Below, piece by piece: positions 1 to 7,598 of a DNA stretch of 29,046 bases. The position numbers and the translations under genes are program-made. Every line of letters begins with the position of its first letter. The stretch's first letter is position 1. The notes under the pieces were generated by a model. It worked only from the letters and a program-made list of their open reading frames with translations. It was not told where the DNA came from and searched no databases. The DNA comes from CAZRIP01 sp964600165 (lineage in GTDB: Bacteria > Elusimicrobiota > Elusimicrobia > UBA1565 > UBA9628), in assembly GCA_964600165.1 (NCBI GenBank), contig CAZRIP010000037.1:1-29046 (forward strand), in the 5' to 3' direction.

Positions 1-510
1 GAGCGCATGCAGGCACTGCGCCGCCGCCAGGCGTTCATGCGTCTAAATTGGCGGCCGCGCGCGCTCGAGCAGAGGCAGGCGCTGCGCCGCGCGCTGGCGC
101 AGCGCCGGAGCGTGCGCGCGGACCAGCTTCGAAACGTCCGCGCCGACATCGCGCGCCGCCGCTACGCCCGGCAGCAGCAGCGGCGGCAGCAGATACGCCA
201 GCGCGTCCAGCAGCTCCGGCAGCAGCAAGAGCGGCGGCAGAAGCGGATTCAAGAGCTGCGGCGGCAGAAGGCGGAGCAGCACCGCCAGGCGATGGAGCAA
301 AGGCAGCGGCAGCATGAGCAGCAGCGGCGAGAGGATCAGGCGCGCGACAAGGTCAAAGAAGAGCGCTTTGAACAAATGCGCGCCGAGCGCCAGCGCCGCC
401 AGGAAGAGCGGCGCAAGCAGGTCGTCGAGGAGCGCCAGAAGCGGATGGCCCAGCAGCGCGAGGAGCGCCGCAAGAAGAAGCGCGAGCAAGACCAGAAGCA
501 GCAGCGCTAA
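1..510 (+). CDS. Arg/Gln-rich coiled-coil protein, 5'-truncated
   Basis: The reading frame is open from the first base, so this is probably the C-terminal part of a longer protein. The first internal ATG is at base 7. The visible ~169 residues are almost entirely R, Q, E, K and A, with clusters such as RRQERRKQ and a basic Lys/Arg/Gln C-terminus, and contain hardly any hydrophobic stretch. This composition predicts a long, highly charged helix or coiled coil. No enzymatic motif or membrane segment is visible. The gene converges on the response regulator that follows and overlaps it by 4 bp. Charged low-complexity proteins like this can bind nucleic acid or act as scaffolds, but nothing here shows which. 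The frame is strongly open and ends cleanly, but low complexity makes homology-based calls unreliable. Confidence 0.6.
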   Translation, partial: ERMQALRRRQAFMRLNWRPRALEQRQALRRALAQRRSVRADQLRNVRADIARRRYARQQQRRQQIRQRVQQLRQQQERRQKRIQELRRQKAEQHRQAMEQRQRQHEQQRREDQARDKVKEERFEQMRAERQRRQEERRKQVVEERQKRMAQQREERRKKKREQDQKQQR

Positions 511-896
511 AGCTTGCCCGCGAGCAGCTCGTCGATCTTGGCCAGAAGCTCCTGCCGCGTCACGGGCTTGGTCATGAAGGCCGTGCCTCCGACCTCGATA
601 TTCCGGAAGAAATCGACGTCGTTGTGCGACGCGGTCAAAAATAAGATCGGCAGCGCGGCGAGGCGCTTGTGCGAGCGGACCTTGCGGCAGAGCTCGAAGC
701 CGCTCGCTCCCGGAAGCCGGACGTCGAGGATCAAGAGGTCGGCGTCGAGCGCGGAGAGCCGCGTGGCGAGGCTCTCGCCCGACGCGAACGTCGCCAGTTC
801 GAAACGCGGCGACAGCCATTGCCTGGCCAAGGCGAGGAAATCGGTCTCGTCGTCGACGAGCACCACGCGCGGCGTCCTGGGGGCCGCTTTGGTCAT
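507..896 (-). CDS. Stand-alone response regulator receiver
   Basis: A 129-residue single-domain CheY-like receiver, last gene of a four-gene two-component operon. The acidic pocket is VDDE (D15, D16), the phospho-acceptor is D58 in LLILDVRLPG, the switch Thr is T88 (LFLTAS), and the conserved Lys is K110 in MTKP, so it should be phosphorylatable. The protein ends about 20 residues after the Lys, so there is no room for a DNA-binding or enzymatic output domain. It would act by protein-protein contact or as a relay intermediate. The ATG overlaps the upstream receiver stop as ATGA. Its stop codon overlaps the convergent coiled-coil gene. Confidence 0.9.
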   Translation of the reverse strand: MTKAAPRTPRVVLVDDETDFLALARQWLSPRFELATFASGESLATRLSALDADLLILDVRLPGASGFELCRKVRSHKRLAALPILFLTASHNDVDFFRNIEVGGTAFMTKPVTRQELLAKIDELLAGKL

Positions 897-1273
897 GGCC
901 GCCGTCCCACTTCCCGGATCACGCTCAGAAGCTCCTTCTGGTCGTAGGGCTTGAGCACGAGCTTGACCGCGCCGACTTCTTGGGCCTTGCGCTTGGACTC
1001 GGCCGCCGCTCCCGCGGTCATGATGACGACCGCGGCGTCCTTGGTCCGCTCGTCGTCGCGCAGGCGGCGCGCGACTTGCCAGCCGTCGAGCCCGGGCATG
1101 ACCGTGTCGAGCACGACGACGTCGGGATCGAGCTCGGAGGCCTTGGCGAGCGCCTCTTCGCCGTCGAACGCCGTGCCGATCTCGTAGCGCCCGTCGGCCT
1201 CGAGGCGGATGGCGAGCATCTCGACGAGGTCCTTCTCGTCGTCGACGATCAGGACTTTTTTCTTGGCGCTCAC
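893..1273 (-). CDS. Stand-alone response regulator receiver
   Basis: A 126-residue receiver with all canonical residues: D11/D12/E13 (IVDDE), phospho-acceptor D56 (VVVLDTVMPG), T86 (IMTAG) and K108 (LKPYD). There is no output domain. It overlaps the preceding PAS-kinase gene by 4 bp (ATGA at 1270-1273) and the following receiver by 4 bp, so translation is probably coupled through the operon. Its sequence is typical of receivers that take phosphate from a cognate kinase next door. The two kinases encoded just upstream are the obvious partners, which is an inference from the operon. Confidence 0.92.
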   Translation of the reverse strand: MSAKKKVLIVDDEKDLVEMLAIRLEADGRYEIGTAFDGEEALAKASELDPDVVVLDTVMPGLDGWQVARRLRDDERTKDAAVVIMTAGAAAESKRKAQEVGAVKLVLKPYDQKELLSVIREVGRRP

Positions 1274-2736
1274 GGTTTGGCGCCCTCCGCGGAACGCGGC
1301 TTGGACGGCTGGCGCGGCGCGCCGTAGCGCGGCAAGGCGAACGAGAAGCGGCAGCCTTTGCTTTCAGGGCATTCCACGCGGATCGTCGCGCCGTGGAGCG
1401 CCATGATCTCCTTGCAGATCGCCAGGCCCAGCCCGGTCCCTTTGTAGCCCTCGCCGCCTTTCGGCCGGTTGACTTGAACGAATTTGTTGAAGAGCCCGCC
1501 CATCCGTTCGGGCGGGATGCCCGGGCCGTCGTCGATCACCTCGAAGAGCACGCCGCGCGAGCCGACGTCGCTCGCCTTGACCTCGGCGCGGCTCTTGGCG
1601 AAGCGCACGGCGTTGTCGACGAGGTTGAGGAGCACCTCGGCGATGAGCTCCGGGTCGGCGTCGACCTCGGGGAGGTCGGGCTCGATGTTGGACGTCAGCT
1701 GCTTCTTGGCCGCGCGTCCGGCGGCGCGAAAATCCGCCACGACGTCGTCGACGAGAGCTTTCGGCTTGCAGGCCTTCTTGTGCGCGGCCGCCTGCCCGGA
1801 CTCCAGGCGCGAGAGGTCCAGCAGGTTGTTGATCATCTTCGTGAGCCGGAATAGGTTGCGGTCCGCCAGGCCGACGACCTCGCGCTGCTTGGGCTGCAGC
1901 GGGCCGACGATGCCTTCCTTGAGGTTGTCGATGGCGCCCTTGACGATCGTCAGCGGCGTCCTGAGCTCGTGCGAAACGGTGCCGATGAGGTCGTCTTTGA
2001 GCTGATCGAGCCGCCGCCGCTCGCGCACCTCGGCCTTGAGCTGCTCGACGCGCTGGACCTCGGTGATGTCGGTCAGGGAGACGAGCAGCGCGGGCTTCCC
2101 GCGCCATTCGATCTCCGTGACTCGGAGGTCGACCGTCTTTTCCAGCCCCTTCGGGCAGACCACGCGCGCCTGCCGCTTGAGGGAAGGCGACAGAGGCTCG
2201 GGGAACGGCTTGTCGAGCAGCTCTTCTTTCGCGCGCCCGAAGATCTGCTCGGCGGAGGCGTTGACGAAGCGCATCTTGCCGGCGGCGTCGACGACGATCA
2301 TGCCCTCGGCCGCCTTCTTGATGAGATTCTCCGCCTGGCTGCGCAGCTTGTGGCGCTCGATCGCGTACCAGATCGCGCGCTTGAGAAGACGCGAGTCCGA
2401 GGTCGACTTGATCAGGTAATCCTGCGCTCCGAGGCCCATGGCCTCGAATGCCGCCGACTCGTCGCCGAGGTTGGTCATGACGATAACCGGCGCGTCGTAG
2501 CCGCGGTCGAGCAGGCGCTTGATCGTGTCGAGGCCGCGGCTGTCGGGCAGCGTCAAGTCGAGCAGCACGGCGTCGAAGCGCGCGGCGTCGAGGAGCTTGA
2601 GGCCGAGAGAAAGGCGATCGGCGCGCTCGATCTCGAACTTCAGGTTCATCGAGTCCGGCTCCTCGAGGCAGATCCGGATGATGTCGACGTACTCGATGTC
2701 GTCCTCGATGATCAGCAGCGAGATCGCGCGGTTCAT
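1270..2736 (-). CDS. Receiver-PAS-histidine kinase
   Basis: A 488-residue soluble kinase with an N-terminal receiver (about 1-125; acidic pair D12/D13, acceptor D60 in LLDLTLPD, K110 in DYLIKS), a PAS-like sensor (about 133-230, with VNASAEQIFG and a DITEVQ end), a coiled linker, a HisKA dimerisation domain with H256 in VSHELRTPL, and a HATPase_c domain with N box (LLNLVDNAVRF), G1 (DDGPGIPP) and G2 (GTGLGLAI). No transmembrane segment is visible, so it senses a cytoplasmic signal or takes phosphate from another kinase at its receiver. The receiver-first order resembles phosphorelay hybrids. It overlaps both neighbours by 4 bp. Confidence 0.93.
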   Translation of the reverse strand: MNRAISLLIIEDDIEYVDIIRICLEEPDSMNLKFEIERADRLSLGLKLLDAARFDAVLLDLTLPDSRGLDTIKRLLDRGYDAPVIVMTNLGDESAAFEAMGLGAQDYLIKSTSDSRLLKRAIWYAIERHKLRSQAENLIKKAAEGMIVVDAAGKMRFVNASAEQIFGRAKEELLDKPFPEPLSPSLKRQARVVCPKGLEKTVDLRVTEIEWRGKPALLVSLTDITEVQRVEQLKAEVRERRRLDQLKDDLIGTVSHELRTPLTIVKGAIDNLKEGIVGPLQPKQREVVGLADRNLFRLTKMINNLLDLSRLESGQAAAHKKACKPKALVDDVVADFRAAGRAAKKQLTSNIEPDLPEVDADPELIAEVLLNLVDNAVRFAKSRAEVKASDVGSRGVLFEVIDDGPGIPPERMGGLFNKFVQVNRPKGGEGYKGTGLGLAICKEIMALHGATIRVECPESKGCRFSFALPRYGAPRQPSKPRSAEGAKP

Positions 2737-3452
2737 GAGGGCCCCCAGAGCGGGAGCGTCGCGGTGAAAGTCGAGCCCACGTCCGGCGACGACCGGACCC
2801 AGACGTCGCCGCCGTGGAGGCGCGCGATCTTCCGGCAGCAGGCGAGGCCCAGGGCGCTGCCGTCATAGTCGGAGCGCGGGTTGAGCCGCCGAAAAGGCTC
2901 GAAGAGACCGGCCGCGTCGCGCGCGTCGAAGCCGATGCCGTTGTCAGAGACGGAGATCGCGGCGAACCCGTCGGCGCGCTCGACCGCCCAGATCTTGACT
3001 CGCGGCGGCCGCGCCGCGGAGCGGAACTTGAGCGCGTTGGAGATGATTTGGAGCAGGAGCAGCCGAGCTTGCGCGGCGTCGGCCCTGACCGCCGGCAGCG
3101 GCCCGAGCTCCACGTCGGCGGCGTTGGCCACGACCGCGGAGTGAAGGGTCTCGAGGACGTCGCGCGCGGTCTCCGACAACTCGACTTTTTCGATTTGTCG
3201 CGAGCCGTCGCCGAGCTTGGAGTAGCGCTGCAGGTCGTCGATGAGGCGGGACATCCGGCGGGAGCCTTCGATCATGCGCCCCAGGAACCGAAGCGACGTC
3301 GGATCGAGCTTCTCCGCGGCCCGGCGCTCCAGAAGCTCGCCGAACGAGACGATCTTGCGCAAAGGCTCCTGCAGGTCGTGGGCGCACGCCGACATGAGCC
3401 TGTCGGTCTCGGCAAGCGAGCGCTCGAGCTCGCCCGTCCTGTCGCTGGGCAT
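2733..3452 (-). CDS. Short histidine kinase without sensor domain
   Basis: A 239-residue kinase core, first gene of the four-gene signalling operon. HisKA has H25 in ACAHDLQEPL, the HDLQEPLR style seen in phytochrome-related kinases. The ATPase domain has an N box (LLLQIISNALKFR), G1 (SDNGIGF) and a degenerate G2 (GSALGLACC). There are only about 20 residues before the His helix, so no sensor is encoded here and input must come from another protein. The start is the ATG at 3452, preceded by AGGAG at a 5-nt spacing (3458-3462) and a promoter-like pair further upstream. Absence of a membrane helix makes it cytoplasmic. Confidence 0.9.
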   Translation of the reverse strand: MPSDRTGELERSLAETDRLMSACAHDLQEPLRKIVSFGELLERRAAEKLDPTSLRFLGRMIEGSRRMSRLIDDLQRYSKLGDGSRQIEKVELSETARDVLETLHSAVVANAADVELGPLPAVRADAAQARLLLLQIISNALKFRSAARPPRVKIWAVERADGFAAISVSDNGIGFDARDAAGLFEPFRRLNPRSDYDGSALGLACCRKIARLHGGDVWVRSSPDVGSTFTATLPLWGPS

Positions 3453-3478
3453 GGATGCTCCTGCTGGGGGCTTGCCTC

Positions 3479-3508
3479 ATTGTAACGCCGACCGCGCGCG
3501 GGCCGCAA
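3479..3508 (-). promoter_or_regulatory. Putative sigma70-type promoter of the signalling operon
   Basis: On the minus strand TTGCGG (3503-3508) and TACAAT (3479-3484) are 18 nt apart, followed by a leader of about 26 nt and the AGGAG/ATG of the kinase. The -10 is good and the -35 is moderate. It lies in the 143-bp gap shared with the divergent MFS gene. Confidence 0.4.
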
Positions 3509-3583
3509 GAAACAACGGCGCGTAGGACGAATGACCACCGCGAGTTAGGCCTTTTGCCTCTGGGGCGCGGCCGCCGCGCGCGA

Positions 3584-3589
3584 TACAAT
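3584..3589 (+). promoter_or_regulatory. -10 element for leaderless MFS-like gene
   Basis: TACAAT ends exactly 6 nt before the GTG at 3596, so transcription would begin at or next to the start codon. No Shine-Dalgarno and no convincing -35 is visible. The geometry matches other genes in the window. Confidence 0.5.
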
Positions 3590-3595
3590 AAGATC

Positions 3596-5656
3596 GTGCC
3601 GACGCTCCTGCGACGCGTCCTCGCCTCCGTCTTGGCGGCCGCCCTCGCGGCCGAGCCCGCGCTGGCGGCCGGGCTCGAGACGCCGGCGTCCGCTCCGCAA
3701 GTGGGACCGCGCGGCGCGCCCGTCGTCCCGGCCGCGCTGCCCGTTCTGCCCTCGCTCGACGCGCCGCGCCTCGACGGCCTCGCCGTGCCCGCGCTTACGG
3801 AAGGATCGGCGCTGACGCTGCCGACGGAGCTGCCGCAAGGCGCGCTGCCTACGGCGACGTCGGCGGCCCAAGCCGCGCAACAGGCCCAGACGGCGCAAGC
3901 GCGCGCGGACGCCTCGCCGCGCGCCGCCGCCGCGTCAAAGCCCGCGTCTTCTTCGTCTTCACGGGGCGAGTTCGGCGCTCTCGCAGGCCAGCGAGGCGGC
4001 GAGCTCTCCCAGCGCGTGTGGGCGCACGCCGAGGCGCGCGGCTTCGAGCACGAGGCCGCGCTCGCCGCGTGGGAAAACGAAGGCGGCCCCGTCTCGCCGT
4101 TGCCCAAGCCCTCGGCCGCGCCGGCCCCCGAGGCGAAGTCGCCGCCGGTCCCGAAGGCTTCCGAGAAGCTCACCGCCATGTCCGGCCGCGTGCTGGGGTT
4201 CCTCTCCAACTTCCTGCTGCTGCAGCTCGCCGTCGAGTCGCTGGCGCTGACCGTGCCGCAGATGACGGACCCGCTCAAGAACGGCTTCATCGCTTTGGCC
4301 GGCCTCGCCTCGACGAGCTATCTGGCCTACTCCACGGGCAGCTTCATCGGCGGGCGCCTCGTGCAGAAGCTCGGCTTGGCGCGCGTCTATCGATCCGTGC
4401 TCGCCCTGCGCACCGTGCTTTGGGGCGCGGTCGCCTACGTTTTCCACGCCCACGGCGGCTCGGTGCCGATCCCGATCTTGATCGGCTTCTTCAGCGGCGA
4501 TTATCTCGTCCACTCGATCGGCCGCGTCGCGGAGCGCACGCTGCAGTCCGAGTGGTTCAAGGACTCGCCGGTGGACTCCAATCGCTTCGGCACCCTGCGC
4601 GACTTCATCGAGTACGGCACGGTCTTCACCACGATGGGCACGGGCCTGATCATCGCCGCCTTCGGCTTCGGCGCGGTCATCTACACCGTGCCGGCCCTCT
4701 TCGGCATGGCGGCGCTCTTGGCGACGGCCCTGCGCAGCCTGCCGCAAAGGATCTCCCAGACCGGCCGCAAAGTGCCGCTCTTCGCCGGCTTCAAACGCCT
4801 CTTCAGCCCGGCCCTGCGCACGATCTACTTGAGCCGCCTGCTGATCAACAACTTCGTCTACCTGCTCTACTACGTCACGGCGACGGCTTTCGGCGTCTTC
4901 TTCGCGCACGGCGACCCCGGCAAGTCCGCCATGGCGGCTTCCGTCTTGATCGGCCTGCTCGGCATGGGCGCCAACGCCGCCGCTCTCGGCAACGCCGCCG
5001 TCTCGCGGAGCATCGAGAAGCAGACGGAGTCCCTGCCTGAATCCGAGCGCGGAGCCGAGCAGTCGCGCCTGATGACCTTGGGCGTCTCGCGCGGCATGAA
5101 GTGGGCCGCGCTCGCCATGCTCGGCGGCTGGTTTTTCCTTTCGAACAAGGCTTTCGGCACGCTGGCGGGGCCCGTCCTGCTCTTCGCGCCCTTCGCGCTC
5201 GGCGCGGGCCTGGCGGGCGCGCTGGTGACGGCCGCCAAGGCGGCCCGCGCGGGACGCCTCGCGACGAAGGAGACGGCGTTCGCGCTCGCCAAATGGGCCG
5301 CGTTGGCGCTGGCCGGCGGCGGGGCGCTGCTCTTCAAGGCCCAAGTCGCCTCGACGCTCGTCTGGCCGCTCTTCGCGCTCTCGCCGGCGCTGATCTTGAT
5401 CGGCCTGGCCGGCCAGCTCGTGCTGACGCAGCTCGATACCCTGATGTCGGACAAGATGCCGCGCCGCACGAAAGCCTACGTCGTCGGCGCCGACCGCACG
5501 CTGACGAACCTCTCGTACGTCTTCAACTTCATGCTCTGGGGCGTGCTGTTCCAGGTCTTCGGCGCCGCCGCCTTCTGGGGCCTCGGGATCTACTGCACGC
5601 TCACGGCGGCCGCCTACCTCTGGCTGTCGAAGTCCCTCGCGCGCCAGGCGAAATAG
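3596..5656 (+). CDS. MFS-like membrane protein with exported-style N-terminal extension
   Basis: A 686-residue protein in two parts. Residues 1-25 form a signal peptide or first helix (basic MPTLLRR, then an Ala/Leu core ending ALAAG). Residues 26 to about 195 are an Ala/Pro/Ser-rich, low-complexity linker. From about residue 197 a polytopic region of roughly 12 hydrophobic helices runs to the end, with MFS-like features such as the GGRLVQKLGLARVYR loop after the second helix. I take GTG 3596 as the start. Earlier in-frame codons lack signal-peptide logic, while this GTG sits 6 nt after TACAAT. The substrate cannot be told. It is convergent with the ATP-grasp gene, with 65 bp between stops and no clear terminator. 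If the first helix is cleaved or anchored, the linker would be outside the cytoplasm, which is unusual for an MFS protein. Confidence 0.85.
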   Translation: MPTLLRRVLASVLAAALAAEPALAAGLETPASAPQVGPRGAPVVPAALPVLPSLDAPRLDGLAVPALTEGSALTLPTELPQGALPTATSAAQAAQQAQTAQARADASPRAAAASKPASSSSSRGEFGALAGQRGGELSQRVWAHAEARGFEHEAALAAWENEGGPVSPLPKPSAAPAPEAKSPPVPKASEKLTAMSGRVLGFLSNFLLLQLAVESLALTVPQMTDPLKNGFIALAGLASTSYLAYSTGSFIGGRLVQKLGLARVYRSVLALRTVLWGAVAYVFHAHGGSVPIPILIGFFSGDYLVHSIGRVAERTLQSEWFKDSPVDSNRFGTLRDFIEYGTVFTTMGTGLIIAAFGFGAVIYTVPALFGMAALLATALRSLPQRISQTGRKVPLFAGFKRLFSPALRTIYLSRLLINNFVYLLYYVTATAFGVFFAHGDPGKSAMAASVLIGLLGMGANAAALGNAAVSRSIEKQTESLPESERGAEQSRLMTLGVSRGMKWAALAMLGGWFFLSNKAFGTLAGPVLLFAPFALGAGLAGALVTAAKAARAGRLATKETAFALAKWAALALAGGGALLFKAQVASTLVWPLFALSPALILIGLAGQLVLTQLDTLMSDKMPRRTKAYVVGADRTLTNLSYVFNFMLWGVLFQVFGAAAFWGLGIYCTLTAAAYLWLSKSLARQAK

Positions 5657-5721
5657 CTTCGCCGACTCGCTCCGCCCCGGCGTCTGGAGACCCCGCATCG
5701 CGACGTGCGAAAGCGACGCGC

Positions 5722-7503
5722 TTACGGCTTGGGCTGCAGGTGGTCGGCCGTCTGCTCGACCACGACCTTGGCCTTGATCCGCTTGAGCGCCTCGATGCTG
5801 GCGCGCCGGGCCTCCCCGAAGGTCGGGCCGGTGCCCATCACCTCGGCCCATTCCTCGAAGCCGTTCTCGATCGGCGCGGCGACCGTGGTTCCGGGGCCTT
5901 CCAGGATCTGCACGTGGGCGACGCCGGGCACGGCCTTGGCTTCAGCGACGCCGGAGATTCCCGCGACCTCGCCGTTGTAATGCGAGGCCGCGAAGCGGTA
6001 ATCGACGACCTTCGTGAACGGCGGCATCTCGGGCAGGGCCAAGCCGAGCATCGCGCGGATGCCCCATTCGACGAGGCTGACGCCGCTGACGATCTTGACC
6101 GCCGTAAAGATCGCCGCGCCGCCCAAGAACGGGTTGATCTCGATGATCTTCGGCCCCTCGGGCGTCATCATGATGTCGGTGCGTGCGTTGCCATCTCTCA
6201 GGCCGACGATCTCGAGCGCGCGGGCCGAGGCCTCGATGAGCGCCTCCTGGACCTGCGGCGTCATCTGCGAGGAGAACGTCAAGCTTCCGCCGGCCAGCTC
6301 GCCGTTCTTGCCTATGCCGTGCGTGTCGGAGACCATGGCGAACTTGACCTTGCCGTCTTGCACGACCATCTCGACGGAGGCCTCGAAGGTGCCGGGGGCT
6401 TTCTCCAGCATGCGCTCAACCATGATGCCGGGGAAGCGGTTGAAGATCGTGTCGCTCGATTCCTTCTTCTTCGCCTCGGCGCGCAGCGCGGCGTTCATCT
6501 TTTGGAAAGCCGCGACCATTTTCTCCTCGGTGTCGATGTCGAGCTCGACGAAGCGGCTGTTCTCGCCGAGCTTGGACTTCATCACGAACTTGGGCCGATA
6601 GGCCCCGTCCTCGGGGCCGAAACCGGGCATGAAGCTTTGGGGAACGTTTTCGCGCCAGAACGCGCGGACCTCGTCCTCCGATTTGACCTCGCGATAGGCC
6701 ACGCGCTGCGCGGGATCGACGTTGAGCGCCTTGCGCGTCTTGACCTTGTCCTCGGCCGTCAACGCGACCTTGCCGGACACGCCCTTGATGCCGGTGCCGT
6801 CGACGATCTTGCCGACGAGCTTGGCGTGGTGGCTGCGGAAGCTCATGACGTAGTCGATCGGCCGCGAAGCCTTCAGCGCGGCGACTTGCTCGACGATGGA
6901 CTTCACCGTCTTGTCGTCGCGCTTGTCGATCGGCGCGGCGACGAAATTCTCGTCGGGCACGAGGTCGGCCGAGTTGCCGCGGCTTTCTTCCTTGTCGAGC
7001 AGGACGAGGTTCAAGCCCAGCTCGCGCGCGACGCGTACGGCTTCCTCGATAATGAACGGTCTCGACCCGCGCGTGCCGACGAGCAGCAGCGTCTTGCCGC
7101 GCACGTCGGCGTCGGCGACGAGTGGCCGAGGATCGTTGATGACCTTGGGGAACATCCCGGGAGACGCGCGCGTCACGGAAGCCTGCGGGGCGGAGGCGGC
7201 CGCCGACGCGGTCGCGGGCGCGCTCGCCGCGGCGGAAACGGCTTGAGCCGCTTGCGCCGCGGCCGCGGGGACGGAGGCGGGGAGGGCGAGCGCGGCTTGG
7301 CCCGGGGCCGAGACGGAAAGGTCCGAAGTGATCGTGAGCTGGCCCCGATCCAGCGGCGACGCGAGGCTTTGCGGGAGCGCGGCGGCGGGAGCCGCCGGAC
7401 CTTCGACGGGACGTCCTTCTAAGATCTCGGCGCTACGCGCGCGCGCGGCGAAAAACGGGACGAGGACGAGGGCGAGAAGCGTCGATCGTGGTGTCATTTT
7501 CAC
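5722..7503 (-). CDS. ATP-grasp ligase-like enzyme with signal peptide
   Basis: About 593 residues. The N-terminus has a signal peptide (KMTPRS, then LLALVLVPFFAARARSA), followed by an Ala/Pro-rich linker to about residue 110. A Rossmann-like pre-ATP-grasp domain follows (TLLLVGTRGSRPF), then an ATP-grasp domain whose metal-binding end is IIEINPFLGG (E455, N457) with RTDIMMTPEG just before it. The last ~130 residues may be the lid/C2 domain seen in L-amino-acid ligases. ATP-grasp enzymes form carboxylate-amine bonds using ATP; the substrate is unknown. The start is GTG at 7503 because TATAAT ends 7 nt upstream. An ATG two codons later is the alternative. A signal peptide on an ATP-consuming enzyme is the odd point. 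It follows the amidohydrolase-like gene in the same direction but has its own promoter. Confidence 0.87.
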   Translation of the reverse strand: MKMTPRSTLLALVLVPFFAARARSAEILEGRPVEGPAAPAAALPQSLASPLDRGQLTITSDLSVSAPGQAALALPASVPAAAAQAAQAVSAAASAPATASAAASAPQASVTRASPGMFPKVINDPRPLVADADVRGKTLLLVGTRGSRPFIIEEAVRVARELGLNLVLLDKEESRGNSADLVPDENFVAAPIDKRDDKTVKSIVEQVAALKASRPIDYVMSFRSHHAKLVGKIVDGTGIKGVSGKVALTAEDKVKTRKALNVDPAQRVAYREVKSEDEVRAFWRENVPQSFMPGFGPEDGAYRPKFVMKSKLGENSRFVELDIDTEEKMVAAFQKMNAALRAEAKKKESSDTIFNRFPGIMVERMLEKAPGTFEASVEMVVQDGKVKFAMVSDTHGIGKNGELAGGSLTFSSQMTPQVQEALIEASARALEIVGLRDGNARTDIMMTPEGPKIIEINPFLGGAAIFTAVKIVSGVSLVEWGIRAMLGLALPEMPPFTKVVDYRFAASHYNGEVAGISGVAEAKAVPGVAHVQILEGPGTTVAAPIENGFEEWAEVMGTGPTFGEARRASIEALKRIKAKVVVEQTADHLQPKP

Positions 7504-7510
7504 GATTTTG

Positions 7511-7516
7511 ATTATA
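7511..7516 (-). promoter_or_regulatory. -10 element for leaderless ATP-grasp gene
   Basis: A perfect TATAAT on the minus strand, 7 nt before GTG 7503 and 13 nt before the next in-frame ATG. No Shine-Dalgarno or strong -35 is visible. It lies in the ~95-bp gap after the amidohydrolase-like gene. Confidence 0.55.
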
Positions 7517-7598
7517 GCGTCCGGTGATTTTTCAGCCATAGGTCCATCGGCCGCGTGAAGCGTACGCAATGGGTCTATCCGCGCGTGGGTCGAAGGGA

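Noticed and set aside
3455..3595. Upstream extension of the MFS-like gene to an ATG at 3455
   Set aside because: The extra 47 residues are Arg-rich and overlap the divergent promoter region. The GTG at 3596 begins a signal peptide and sits 6 nt after TACAAT.
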